From Jeotgalibacillus campisalis (GTDB lineage: Bacteria > Bacillota > Bacilli > Bacillales > Jeotgalibacillaceae), in assembly GCF_000829515.1 (NCBI RefSeq), contig NZ_JXRR01000010.1, positions 1 through 64,000 of the forward strand: a DNA stretch of 64,000 nucleotides. Direction: 5' to 3'. A model generated the notes under the pieces. The model was not told where the DNA came from, did not search any database, and saw nothing but the letters and a program-made list of their open reading frames with translations. This document shows positions 25,555 to 35,100 of this stretch, piece by piece. A program made the position numbers and the translations under genes. Position 1 is the first letter of the stretch; each line of letters starts with the position of its first letter.

Positions 25555-25591
25555 TTTTCTTCCTCCAGCGTATATGATTAGATGGTTCAAT

Positions 25592-25611
25592 GGTAATGAT
25601 AATCATTTTCA
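25592..25611. promoter_or_regulatory. Fur box
   Basis: GGTAATGATAATCATTTTC matches the 19-bp Fur consensus GATAATGATAATCATTATC at 17 positions, and TGATAATCATTTTCA matches the 7-1-7 form at 14 of the 15. It lies between the divergent binding-protein and permease genes, so both are probably iron-repressed. Confidence 0.88.
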
Positions 25612-25733
25612 TTTTATGTGTCAATCCTCAGTGTAAGCGATGGGGCTTCCCATTGCACGCGGATGTATGACAAAATACGAAATGAGTGTACGTGAATTTT
25701 AAGAACTTTCAGGCTTTCGGGGGACTTTTAACT

Positions 25734-26753
25734 ATGAAAAAAAAATCATCTAATAAAAAAGCGCGAGTAAAAACATTTTTTATTTTGCTTGTCAGTGTGG
25801 TGCTTCTTTTTGCTACCATGGTGGCTTCTCTTGCACTCGGGTCTGCTCACTATTCACTTGAAACCCTGCAGGAGGCTTTAATGTCTGGAACAGATACAAA
25901 AGAAGGGCAGATCATCTGGGATATTAGAATGCCCCGTATGCTTACAGCTTTGTTAGTAGGTTGCTTTTTAGCTGTTTCAGGTGCATTTATGCAGACACTG
26001 ACCAGAAATGCTTTAGCAGAACCAGGCCTTCTTGGAATATCAAGTGGAGCCGCGTTTGTGCTGGTGATCGGACTTGCGTTGTTTCCGGGTATGACGGCTG
26101 CTGGAACGACTGCTGCCGCCATGGTGGGTGCAACCATTACCATGGTGTTAATCCTGGCTCTGGCTAACTGGACGAAAGGTGGTTCATCTCCTGTAAAACT
26201 TGCATTGGCCGGTATGGCGATTGGGATGTTTCTCACGTCCTTAACCACAGCCATTAGTCTTTATTTTGATGTCGCGAAAAGCATGAGCTTCTGGTATGCA
26301 GGGGCACTTTACACAGCCGGATGGGGAGATGTGAAGCTGCTGTCGTTATTCGGGCTGACCGCGCTTCCTGTCCTGCTTTACTTATTGCGTCCGATGACGA
26401 TCGTGCGTTTTGGAGATGATGTAGCAAGAAGTTTAGGAGTGCAAGTGAAGATGGTGCAGTTTTTGGCTGTTATTACAATTCTCCTGCTGACAGGAAGTTC
26501 AGTTGCGGTTGCAGGGTCTATCTCTTTTGTGGGTCTGATCATTCCACATATTAGTAAGATGCTTGTGGGAGAAGACTATTTTCACATGATTCCTGTTTCC
26601 ATCGTGTTAGGCGGACTGCTGTTAGTATTAGCTGATCTTGGTTCAAAATTTATGAACCCTCCTTTTGAAACTTCTGTAGGGATTGTGACAGCGTTAATTG
26701 GGGTCCCATTCTTTCTCTATTTAATTAAACGCAGAGGAGTGGGGATAAAATGA
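25734..26753 (+). CDS. FecCD-type siderophore ABC permease
   Basis: 339 residues, about nine helices. The family landmarks are IRMPRMLTALLVGCFLAVSGAFMQ, NALAEPGLLGISSGAA and the cytoplasmic coupling region with SISFVGLIIPHISKMLVG. With the second permease it forms the heterodimeric channel. ATG 25734 after GGGGGA starts the basic N-terminus. An in-frame GTG at 25686 is less likely. It overlaps the next gene by 4 nt. Confidence 0.92.
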   Translation: MKKKSSNKKARVKTFFILLVSVVLLFATMVASLALGSAHYSLETLQEALMSGTDTKEGQIIWDIRMPRMLTALLVGCFLAVSGAFMQTLTRNALAEPGLLGISSGAAFVLVIGLALFPGMTAAGTTAAAMVGATITMVLILALANWTKGGSSPVKLALAGMAIGMFLTSLTTAISLYFDVAKSMSFWYAGALYTAGWGDVKLLSLFGLTALPVLLYLLRPMTIVRFGDDVARSLGVQVKMVQFLAVITILLLTGSSVAVAGSISFVGLIIPHISKMLVGEDYFHMIPVSIVLGGLLLVLADLGSKFMNPPFETSVGIVTALIGVPFFLYLIKRRGVGIK

Positions 26754-27760
26754 TGCGACGCAAAAAACGGACCTTGTTTGTGACGTTTACGTTACTTTTA
26801 TTGATTGGGGCTGTAGCGGTTGTCAGCTTCCATCTAGGCAATGTCACACTTACAATTGAAGAGATATTTCAAACAGTAATCGGAAATGGAGACAGTCGCA
26901 GTGAGCTTGTGCTGTTTCAGATTAGGCTTCCGTCTATCGTTCTTGCAATTTTAGTTGGCATGGCGATGGCCTTATCCGGAACCATTTTGCAGGCAATTAC
27001 CCGCAACGAGCTTGCTGATCCGGGTATTTTGGGGATCAATGCAGGAGCTGGTCTGGCGGTTGTCATGTATATTACCTTCTTCGGCACGATTAGTCAGGGT
27101 CTTTCCGTCCTTGGTGCCTTTGTGATGCCGGCAGTTGCATTTGCAGGTGCCATGTTGACAGCCATTCTGATTATTATTCTCTCCTGGCGCAACGGCATGG
27201 AGTCTATACGGCTAATCCTAGTGGGAATTGCCATCAACGCAGGTCTGGGCGCTGCGTTAATTTATTTTCAGCTGAGACTGGACCCGCAGGACTTTATGCG
27301 TGCCACTGTCTGGCTCTCCGGAGATTTATGGGCGACGCAATGGGAATATGTATGGGCAGTTGTTCCGTGGTTTGCTATTTTGGTTCCCTATTTATTATTC
27401 AAATCTAATGTGCTGAATATCTTAAATCTACATGATGATCTTGCGAAAGGTCTGGGCCTTAAATTAAACGCTGAACGGTTAAAAATGCTTTTTTGCGGTG
27501 TAGCGCTTGCCGGAATCGGGGTAGCAGTCGGGGGAGGAATTGCATTTCTTGGACTCATTTCCCCTCACATAGCCAGAAGGCTGGTCGGACCGGAACATCG
27601 CGCACTTGTTCCAACAGCGGCATTAATAGGCGCATTTATATTGCTCCTTGCAGATACGATAGGAAAAAACGTATTGTCCCAGCTTTCTCTTCCTGCAGGC
27701 ATAGTGGTTTCAATCATCAGTGTTCCTTACTTTATCTATCTTCTGCTGCGTGTGAAGTAA
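26750..27760 (+). CDS. FecCD-type siderophore ABC permease, second subunit
   Basis: 336 residues, about nine helices, with IRLPSIVLAILVGMAMALSGTILQ, NELADPGILGINAGA and GIAFLGLISPHIARRLVGPEHR. Translationally coupled to the first permease (ATGA overlap). No ATP-binding gene follows; as in B. subtilis, where several siderophore systems share one ATPase (YusV), the energiser must be encoded elsewhere. Specificity within hydroxamate, catechol or citrate siderophores cannot be read from sequence. Confidence 0.92.
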   Translation: MMRRKKRTLFVTFTLLLLIGAVAVVSFHLGNVTLTIEEIFQTVIGNGDSRSELVLFQIRLPSIVLAILVGMAMALSGTILQAITRNELADPGILGINAGAGLAVVMYITFFGTISQGLSVLGAFVMPAVAFAGAMLTAILIIILSWRNGMESIRLILVGIAINAGLGAALIYFQLRLDPQDFMRATVWLSGDLWATQWEYVWAVVPWFAILVPYLLFKSNVLNILNLHDDLAKGLGLKLNAERLKMLFCGVALAGIGVAVGGGIAFLGLISPHIARRLVGPEHRALVPTAALIGAFILLLADTIGKNVLSQLSLPAGIVVSIISVPYFIYLLLRVK

Positions 27761-27836
27761 CACAGTGAAAGGTTTCCGTGCGGCTAAAAAAGGGAAAGTA
27801 AGGTAATAAACACTGGTTTTTCTAAGGAGGATCTAT

Positions 27837-28757
27837 ATGGTTGAAGAGACAATGCGCGGATTTTTCACCTTTCTTGCCCACAATAAACCCCTGATTAAAA
27901 TAGCGAGGAAAAGCGGTTTGACGCTTGGAGGTTCACATTTTGTCGGAGGTCAGGAAGTTGACGGAATGGTGGATCAGGTAAAAGAGTTTAATCAAAAAGG
28001 TCTTGGCGTAACCGTTGACTGTCTTGGAGAACGGATTGATGGAACAGAGGATGCAAAGGCAACCGTTAATCTTTGCTATCAGGCCATCCATGCACTACAT
28101 GAGAATAAATTAAAGGGACAGATCTCTCTGAAGCTTTACTCCGTCGGTTTAGAATTAAGCGAGGAAATCGCCATTCATAATATGCGAAATATATTAGAAG
28201 AAGCAAAAGAACATAATGTATTTGTGACCATTAACATGGAGGAATACAAAAATTGCGGAAAGATCATTCAGATTTTTAGAAATCTTCGCAAAGAATATGA
28301 CAATATCGGGATAGCGCTTCAGGCAAATTTATATCGTACAGAAACAGATGTAGAAAAGCTTGATGAGCTGTCACCAACCATCCGTTTTGTCAAAGGAGCA
28401 TACAAAGAGTCACGAGACGTGGATATGGATGATAAATCTAATGTAGACTCGAATTATCAAAACCTTGTCAAAACAAATCTTTTAAAAGGAAACTACACAC
28501 AAATCGCAACACATGATAACGATATGATTGATTTTGTTAAAAAAATTGTGAAAGAATATCAGATTCCGCTTGATCAGTTTGAATTCCAAATGCTGCAGGG
28601 AATGCGTGATGAAAAACAAAAGGAGCTTTCTGATGAAGGCTACAATGTTGTTGTGTATGTGCCGTTTGGACCTGACTGGTATACGTATTTTATGAAAAGG
28701 CTTGCTGAAAGACCGGCCAATGTCGGGTTTACATTAATGTCGGTATTTAGAAGATAA
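27837..28757 (+). CDS. Proline dehydrogenase
   Basis: 306 residues, the monofunctional short PRODH of Bacillus (PutB/FadM type). FAD- and proline-binding barrel motifs are evident: LGVTVDCLGERI, FVTINMEEYKNC, IALQANLYRTETDV, IRFVKGAYKES, ATHDNDMI, QMLQGMRDEKQKEL, and YVPFGPDWYTYFMKRLAERPAN. It oxidises L-proline to pyrroline-5-carboxylate and passes electrons from FAD to the respiratory chain at the membrane. AAGGAGG precedes ATG 27837. No P5C dehydrogenase gene is adjacent. Confidence 0.93.
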   Translation: MVEETMRGFFTFLAHNKPLIKIARKSGLTLGGSHFVGGQEVDGMVDQVKEFNQKGLGVTVDCLGERIDGTEDAKATVNLCYQAIHALHENKLKGQISLKLYSVGLELSEEIAIHNMRNILEEAKEHNVFVTINMEEYKNCGKIIQIFRNLRKEYDNIGIALQANLYRTETDVEKLDELSPTIRFVKGAYKESRDVDMDDKSNVDSNYQNLVKTNLLKGNYTQIATHDNDMIDFVKKIVKEYQIPLDQFEFQMLQGMRDEKQKELSDEGYNVVVYVPFGPDWYTYFMKRLAERPANVGFTLMSVFRR

Positions 28758-28800
28758 TGATCTGTTAACCAGACAAAAAAAGGTGAAGAAAGTACCAAAG

Positions 28801-28833
28801 AAAAGCGGGCTCATTAAGTGCTCGCTTTTTTCT
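28801..28833 (+). terminator. Terminator after proline dehydrogenase gene
   Basis: AAAAGCGGGC / GCTCGCTTTT hairpin (one G-T pair) followed by TTTTTT. Confidence 0.75.
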
Positions 28834-28908
28834 TTGCCTAAAAAAGGAATTAATTTTATCAATGATGGAAACCCTTCTAATGAAACAAATGAGGCAGGAG
28901 GGTGAAAA

Positions 28909-29475
28909 ATGAAGATCAAATCAATTGGAATTTGTTTTTTTATCGGAGCGATGCTTGGAGGCTGCAATGCATATTCCCCGATCACGGGTGATGAAAAAAC
29001 CGTACCAGTGAGTGAAGAAGCTGCCCCGATGATCGAAGTAATCATGAAAGACGTGAATGGTGAGTCCATGGGAACTGCTCTTTTAAATGAAACAGAAAAA
29101 GGTGTATCCATAGCCATAAAAGCAGAAGGACTTGAACCGGGTGAAAAAGCGATTCATTTTCATGAAAAAGGATCCTGCGAGCCGCCGGAATTTACTTCAG
29201 CGGGAGGACATTTTAATCCAGAAGGCAAGCAGCACGGCTTTGATAATCCAGAAGGCTTTCATGCGGGAGATCTGCCTAACCTTGTAGTGGATCAGGATGG
29301 GACGGTAGATTTAGAATTAGTGGTAGAAGCGGTCACATTGAAAAAGGGAGCAAAGAATTCGTTGCTTGATGAAGATGGCAGTTCACTTGTCATTCATGAG
29401 GGTCCGGACGATTACAAAACAGATCCTTCAGGAAAAAGCGGGAAACGAATCCTCTGCGGAGAAATTAATGGCTAA
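28909..29475 (+). CDS. sodC: Cu/Zn superoxide dismutase-family lipoprotein
   Basis: 188 residues. The signal ends in lipobox MLGGC. The SodC core follows: HFHEKGSC (two Cu His), GGHFNPEGKQHG (bridging His and a Zn His), FHAGDLPNL (Zn His and Asp) and VIHEGPDDY (last Cu His), plus Cys residues for the disulfide (GSCE and ILCGE). All seven metal ligands appear to be present, unlike the B. subtilis homologue YojM, which lost copper ligands. It would dismute superoxide at the cell surface. GGAGGGTG precedes ATG 28909. Confidence 0.9.
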   Translation: MKIKSIGICFFIGAMLGGCNAYSPITGDEKTVPVSEEAAPMIEVIMKDVNGESMGTALLNETEKGVSIAIKAEGLEPGEKAIHFHEKGSCEPPEFTSAGGHFNPEGKQHGFDNPEGFHAGDLPNLVVDQDGTVDLELVVEAVTLKKGAKNSLLDEDGSSLVIHEGPDDYKTDPSGKSGKRILCGEING

Positions 29476-29579
29476 TTTTACGAATAGCAGGTTTGCACAA
29501 AGCTCATTCATTAACGAATAAGGCTCATGTAACCTGTCTGCTGTTCATTAAAGCAGATGCAAAAATGCTTGAAGAAAAT

Positions 29580-29802
29580 GGGGCTGAGACAAAAGTGTCT
29601 CAGCCTCTTTGACCGGTTCGCTGCGCTTCAGGCGGACGCTTTCCGCAGGGACGGCGCTGAGCCTTTTCAGGGCCTTGCCCTGTAAAGTCTCAGCTTGCCG
29701 TCATATCCTGCAGGAGTCGCCACCTTACGCTCCGCTCTCCTCATACTATTAATAAATACTACCTCATTTTATAACTTTTTTAGAGTTTTGTCCCAACCTC
29801 AT
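29580..29802. repeat. MITE-like structured intergenic repeat
   Basis: A 223-bp element whose ends are imperfect inverted repeats (TGGGGCTGAGACAAAA left; TTTTGTCCCAACCTCA right). It begins with the perfect hairpin GGCTGAGACAaaagTGTCTCAGCC followed by TCTTT, which also ends the sodC transcript. The core runs GACCGGTTCGCTGCGCTTCAGGC to CCTTACGCTCC, and a second copy in the opposite orientation is at 60120-60347. Confidence 0.85.
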
Positions 29803-29867
29803 TTTCTTTTTTTTGATGACAAAGCAAAAATAGAATAGATGATTGCTGTGGAGGAAGCGGAAAGGGT

Positions 29868-29906
29868 CAGACACAGGTAATTCAGCGGAATTGAACCTGT
29901 CTCCTT
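29868..29906. repeat. Hairpin repeat 'gggtcagacacaggt'
   Basis: AGACACAGGT-AATTC-agcg-GAATT-GA-ACCTGTCT folds into a long hairpin. GGGTCAGACAC and the centred AATTC...GAATT are recurrent in Bacillaceae intergenic DNA. No gene is seen elsewhere in 29803-30063. Confidence 0.55.
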
Positions 29907-30063
29907 CTTAAATCACCAGCATCTAACGTGTTTCATATATGCAATTATACTTATTTGTTTTAATTTTACAGGTAAATAAGTCCTGTTTTTGTTCTAATTT
30001 TCTATTAATTCTATCATTTGTATCAGTCCTTTTACATATTTTATAGAAACTTCCGTTTAAAAA

Positions 30064-30091
30064 TTGATATTTTCCAATTACTTGATACAAT
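30064..30091 (+). promoter_or_regulatory. Candidate promoter of the type VII secretion operon
   Basis: TTGATA (30064-30069) and TACAAT (30086-30091) with a 16-bp spacer, 40 nt before the esxA start. Confidence 0.55.
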
Positions 30092-30130
30092 GGAAACAGG
30101 TAAAAAAAGTTAATAAAAGGAGAGATTGAG

Positions 30131-30424
30131 ATGTCAGGAAATATTCGCGTTACGCCAGCAGAATTAGAAGCAATTGCCAGCCAATATTTACAGGAAAGCG
30201 GAATGGCTACAGAACAGGTTACCCGTTTAGACAACATGATCGATAATTTAATTTCGATTTGGGAAGGACAAGCTAGCCAGGCATTTGCTGAACAATTTGA
30301 AGAATTACGTCCTTCTTATGTGAGAATGTCTCAGCTTCTTGAAGAAATTTCACGTCAGCTTCGCAGCGCATCAAATGCTTTGCAGGAAGCCGATCAAAAT
30401 GTAGCGGGACAAATCCGCAGCTAA
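30131..30424 (+). CDS. esxA: WXG100 family type VII secretion substrate EsxA
   Basis: 97 residues, a helical hairpin with the WEG turn (IWEGQASQAF, residues about 44-46) and a C-terminal helix rich in Gln and Ala. It is the small secreted dimer and hallmark substrate of type VIIb secretion (YukE in B. subtilis); it is also needed for export of LXG toxins. AAAGGAGAG precedes ATG 30131. It is first in the operon, and an imperfect terminator after it suggests higher production than the machinery genes. Confidence 0.95.
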   Translation: MSGNIRVTPAELEAIASQYLQESGMATEQVTRLDNMIDNLISIWEGQASQAFAEQFEELRPSYVRMSQLLEEISRQLRSASNALQEADQNVAGQIRS

Positions 30425-30449
30425 TCATCAACCAAACTTAATAAAAAAA

Positions 30450-30485
30450 GCGGCGCTGATTCTGTAAAGATGATAGCGCTTTTTT
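30450..30485 (+). terminator. Attenuating terminator after esxA
   Basis: GGCGCTGAT...GATAGCGC hairpin with one bulge followed by six Ts. Being imperfect, it can let part of transcription continue into esaB. Confidence 0.65.
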
Positions 30486-30579
30486 AGTGATTTAAGAGAA
30501 AATGAGAAAAATATAGCCATACATAGCTGCTGTCACAATGATTAGGTAAGACTTAGCGGCAATTGAGAGGTGTATAAGC

Positions 30580-30819
30580 ATGTACATAGATGTAACGATT
30601 GATTTAAAACATTATACTGGCGAGGTTTTTGATCTGCGGCTGTCGGATTACTATTCAGCAAAGAAACTGGTTGATATTGTCTGGCAGGCAAAAGAGATCT
30701 CCATTCAACCGAAAGAAGGCAGTTGGATTCGAATTGCAAATAAAAATATTCTTTTATACGGCACTCATCAGCTTTCTGAAAAAGGCGTAACCAGAGGGGA
30801 CCGGATAGAAATTTTATAA
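30580..30819 (+). CDS. esaB: EsaB/YukD ubiquitin-like protein
   Basis: 79 residues with a ubiquitin-like beta-grasp pattern (YIDVTIDL ... DLRLSDYYSAKKLVDIVW ... VTRGDRIEIL). YukD-type proteins are cytoplasmic components of type VIIb secretion systems with a regulatory or assembly role; they are not conjugated like ubiquitin. GAGAGGTG precedes ATG 30580. essB begins 13 nt after its stop. Confidence 0.9.
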   Translation: MYIDVTIDLKHYTGEVFDLRLSDYYSAKKLVDIVWQAKEISIQPKEGSWIRIANKNILLYGTHQLSEKGVTRGDRIEIL

Positions 30820-30832
30820 GGGAGCTAACGTC

Positions 30833-32170
30833 ATGACAGAACCTTCACACTCATACCTTGAAGACCGGCTGGACGCCAGAGTGGAACATAAAAAAGACCA
30901 TGTATTTACTTTTCAGCAAACAAAAATAAAACTTGTTAATGAAATTGAAATACATTTAATTAAAACGGTCCATCCTGAGCTTAAAAAAGAAATACTCTCC
31001 ACAGAAGATGAAGTAACGATAACCGTGCAAGCACCGGATTCTTTCCATTCATTTTCTTCGCTGCACAAACAATCCGCGATAGCCCGCTGGACATTTGCTT
31101 TAAGACTTGTTTACTTCGCAGAACAAAAGCGATCAAAGCGGCTGCATCCGATCTATTCTCCGGATAATATCATTCTGGACCGCTCGAATTCACCCTACTT
31201 GCTTCACTACGGGGTCGAGAATAGCTTGCCTCCATATGAGAATGACAGGGAATTGCAATTTAATGAAGTAAAAGCAACTATTTTATATGCAATAGATTCC
31301 TCTAAAACGTTTAAAGATTATCTCAACCTTCATCATACAATGCAGCTGACACCCGTAATGAAGGAGCTGCGCGAAGCAAAAGATAAGGATGAGTTAAAAA
31401 AAATTTTAATTGAACAGATAGACCAGGAGGAAAATCTGCAAAAAACGTTTACAAACGTACCCAACAAAAGATGGAAAAGAAGAAAATTCAGTTTAGTGGC
31501 TCTTATAACTTTATTAATTCCCTTGCTTCTTTTTAGCTTTTATTCAGCTTTTTTTATCCAGCCAAGACAGGATGCTTACATAGCAGCGAATGAATCTTTT
31601 ATGAATAATAATTATAGTAATGTAGTAGAAGAACTTTTACCGCATGAGCCTGAAAACATGCCGTATGGCGTGCAATATCAACTCGCAACAGCCTACGTAA
31701 ATAATGAAAGTTTGGGAGATAGTCAGAAAAGCACGATCTTGGATGGATTGACACTGGATACGGATCCTCAGTACTTTTTGTATTGGAGTTATATTGGCAG
31801 AGGACTGGTGGAAGATGCGATTGATGTTGCCCGATCGCTTGAAGATCGAGATTTGATCATGATGGCCTTGCTGCAATATACAGAAGTAATCAAAAGCGAT
31901 CCTGACCTTACGGGGGATGAAAAGCAAATGGAGCTCGATCAAATTGAACAGGAGCTCGATGAATACGACCAGGAGAGGTTAATGCAGGAACAGGCAGAGC
32001 AAGAGGAAGAGGAGCAGGAAACTGAAGAAGAAGAACCGTCTGAAACGGAAGAGGATGGAGCAGCCGATTCCCAGCAGGAAGAGGATGAAAATGCTGAAGA
32101 AACAGATGAGGATGACAGTGATGATCAGGCAGCGGCAGATAAAAGCGTGAGCGAAAATGAGGTGGTGTAA
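30833..32170 (+). CDS. essB: EssB/YukC type VII secretion membrane protein
   Basis: 445 residues. Residues 1-210 form the cytoplasmic pseudokinase-like domain of EssB (no kinase catalytic motifs visible), about 217-243 is the single membrane helix (FSLVALITLLIPLLLFSFYS), and 245-380 is the extracytoplasmic helical domain. The last 55 residues are a Glu/Asp/Gln-rich tail of the kind seen in YukC. It binds EssC and EsaA in the secretion channel. GGGAG precedes ATG 30833. The stop overlaps the start of essC by one base (TAATG). Confidence 0.92.
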   Translation: MTEPSHSYLEDRLDARVEHKKDHVFTFQQTKIKLVNEIEIHLIKTVHPELKKEILSTEDEVTITVQAPDSFHSFSSLHKQSAIARWTFALRLVYFAEQKRSKRLHPIYSPDNIILDRSNSPYLLHYGVENSLPPYENDRELQFNEVKATILYAIDSSKTFKDYLNLHHTMQLTPVMKELREAKDKDELKKILIEQIDQEENLQKTFTNVPNKRWKRRKFSLVALITLLIPLLLFSFYSAFFIQPRQDAYIAANESFMNNNYSNVVEELLPHEPENMPYGVQYQLATAYVNNESLGDSQKSTILDGLTLDTDPQYFLYWSYIGRGLVEDAIDVARSLEDRDLIMMALLQYTEVIKSDPDLTGDEKQMELDQIEQELDEYDQERLMQEQAEQEEEEQETEEEEPSETEEDGAADSQQEEDENAEETDEDDSDDQAAADKSVSENEVV

Positions 32171-35100
32171 TGGAGCAGATAACCGTATATTATAGCAATC
32201 ATTTTCAACGGATTGAATTTGATCCTCACTCTTTTGACCGGATCACAGTGGGCCCCGGCAAAAAAGACACATTATCCATTCGAACCTTGCAAGCAGCTTT
32301 TTACATTAAAAAAGAAGACGATCAAATGGTCCTCGTAAAAGACAGAGAAATAGTCAGGCTTGAAATTGGAGCAGTCCATTCATTTACATTGGGAGAAGTG
32401 AAGCTGCGCTTGCTCTGGGAGGACGTACCAAGAGTAAAAGCGTTGTTCTATATTGGCGGAGAACAGGAAGTGCTGGTTGCTGCTAAACCAGATATTCAGG
32501 CCCATTTACAAGTGCTGGAGGATAAGCTGGCTAAGAGCTCAACTTCAAAGTGGGAAATCGCTCAAAACGGAGCAGGGTGGGTTCTTCTGCCGCAAGGAAA
32601 AGATCTTTATGTTAACGGAACTCTTCAAACCACCCCAATGAGTCTTAATCAAGGTGACATCCTTAACTGGGGCAGTGTACAGTTTGAATTGTCAGCAGAT
32701 GACAGCTTAACGGTGAGAAGCAATGAAGAAGTGAAAAGTACACTGCCGCAGCTAGTGGAGCCTACTACTCAAATGAAGCAAAATTATCCCATCTATAGAC
32801 GTACACCACGCATGGTTTATGATATGCCTGAAGAAAAAGTACAAATGACCTTTCCAAGTCAAGAAAGTGAAAATAATAATCGCGGACTGTGGATGATGGT
32901 CCTGCCTCCCCTAATGATGCTGATGGTTATGGTGATTATTGCCTTGATACAGCCAAGGGGACTCTTTATCGTCATATCCGCTGTCATGTTTATGACTACA
33001 ATTGTCACTTCGACCGTTCAATACTTTAGAGAACGGAAAAATCACAAAAAACGAAAGGCAAAAAGGCTGAATGTGTATACCACCTATCTTCAACAAAAGC
33101 GTGAAGAACTGAATACGCTTGCTTCAAAACAAAAAGAAGTTTTGCGGTTTCACTATCCTGACTTTGAGCAAATGAAATATTTCACTTCTCATATTAGCGA
33201 TCGAATTTGGGAACGCACGCTGACGAGCAATGATTTTCTTCATTTGAGGCTTGGAATCGGAGATGTTCCTTCAAGCTATCAAGTATCTCTCAGCAATGCA
33301 GATTTATCCAATAGAGAAATTGATGATTTGCTCGAGCAGGCACAGCAGCTTGAACAGCACTATAAAGAAGTGAAAGACGCGCCTGTCATTATCAATCTGG
33401 CTGAGGGAGCGATCGGGTTGATCGGCAAGCAATCCGTTATGAAAGATGAGCTTCACCAACTAATCGGGCAGCTTGCCTTTGCCCACAGCTACCATGATCT
33501 TCGTTTTGTGTTTATCTCTCATGAGCATGAATATAAAGCGTGGGAATGGATGAAATGGCTGCCTCATTTTATGCTTCCAAACTCTTTTGCCAAAGGTTTT
33601 ATATACAACGAGCAGACGCGCGACCAGCTGCTGTCTACGATTTATGAATGGCTCAGGGAAAGAGAACTGGAAGAAGAAAAAGAAGCGGTTTTCGTCCCGC
33701 ACTTTGTTTTTGTTGTGACCAATCAGCTGCTGATTTCTGAGCATGTGATCATGGAATACCTAGAAGGGGAATATTCGCATCTTGGGATATCTGTTATTTT
33801 TGCAGCTGAATCCAAAGAGAACTTGAGTGATAATATCCACACACTGGTCCGCTATATTAATGAGCAGGAAGGGGATATTTTAATTAAAGAAAAAAAAGCG
33901 GTCCGCATCCCCTTTGTGATGGATGAAATGAAAAAAGAAACAAATGAGCGCTTTGCCAGAACGCTTCGTTCTCTTGACCACCAGGTAGGTATGACCAATT
34001 CAATTCCTGCTTCTGTGTCGTATCTTGATTTGTTCAAGGCAACAGATACAGCAGAGCTTCAAATTGATCGGCGCTGGCTAACCTCTGAATCTGCTAAATC
34101 ATTATCAGTTCCAATAGGCTTAAAAGGAAAAGAAGATCTAGTTGAACTTAATTTACATGAAAAGGCCCACGGTCCCCATGGGCTGCTTGCAGGAACAACG
34201 GGTTCGGGTAAAAGTGAATTTTTACAAACGTATATTCTTTCACTTGCCGTTCATTTTCACCCTCATGAGGTAGCCTTTCTATTAATCGATTATAAAGGGG
34301 GAGGAATGGCTCAGCCGTTTAAAAATATGCCTCACTTACTTGGCACAATTACGAATATTGAGGGCAGTAAAAATTTCAGTGCACGTGCGCTTGCCTCCAT
34401 TAAGAGTGAACTGAAAAGGAGGCAGCGTCTGTTTGATCAGCATACGGTGAGTCATATTAATGAGTACACAAAGCTGTATAAACAAGGCGATGCAGAAATC
34501 CCAATGCCTCACTTATTTTTAATTTCTGATGAGTTTGCTGAATTAAAAACAGAAAAGCCGGAATTTATAAGGGAGCTTGTGAGTGCTGCTCGAATCGGCC
34601 GAAGTCTGGGTGTTCATTTAATTCTTGCGACACAAAAGCCTGGTGGAATTATTGATGATCAAATTTGGAGCAATGCCAGATTCCGGATTGCACTGAAGGT
34701 TCAGGATGCAAGTGACAGCAGAGAAATTTTGAAAAATCCGGATGCAGCGAATATTACTGTCACCGGAAGAGGGTATCTGCAAGTGGGCAACAACGAAGTA
34801 TACGAGTTGTTCCAATCTGCCTGGAGCGGTGCTGCTTATCAGGAGGAGACGCTTGCGAATGAAGATGAAGTAGCTCTCGTTACCGATCTGGGACTCGTTC
34901 CGCTGTCATCGATTTCCACTGAGGAAGAAAAACCTTCCTCTGGCATAACGGAAATCGACGCCATTGTAGAGGAGATTGCGCGTGTTCAAAAGAAACTGAA
35001 AATCAAGCAGCTTCCGAGTCCCTGGCTGCCTCCACTGCCTGCGAAACTGGTTTTGCCATCTGACAAGCAAGATGCACTTGAATTTGCTTTAGTGGACGAG

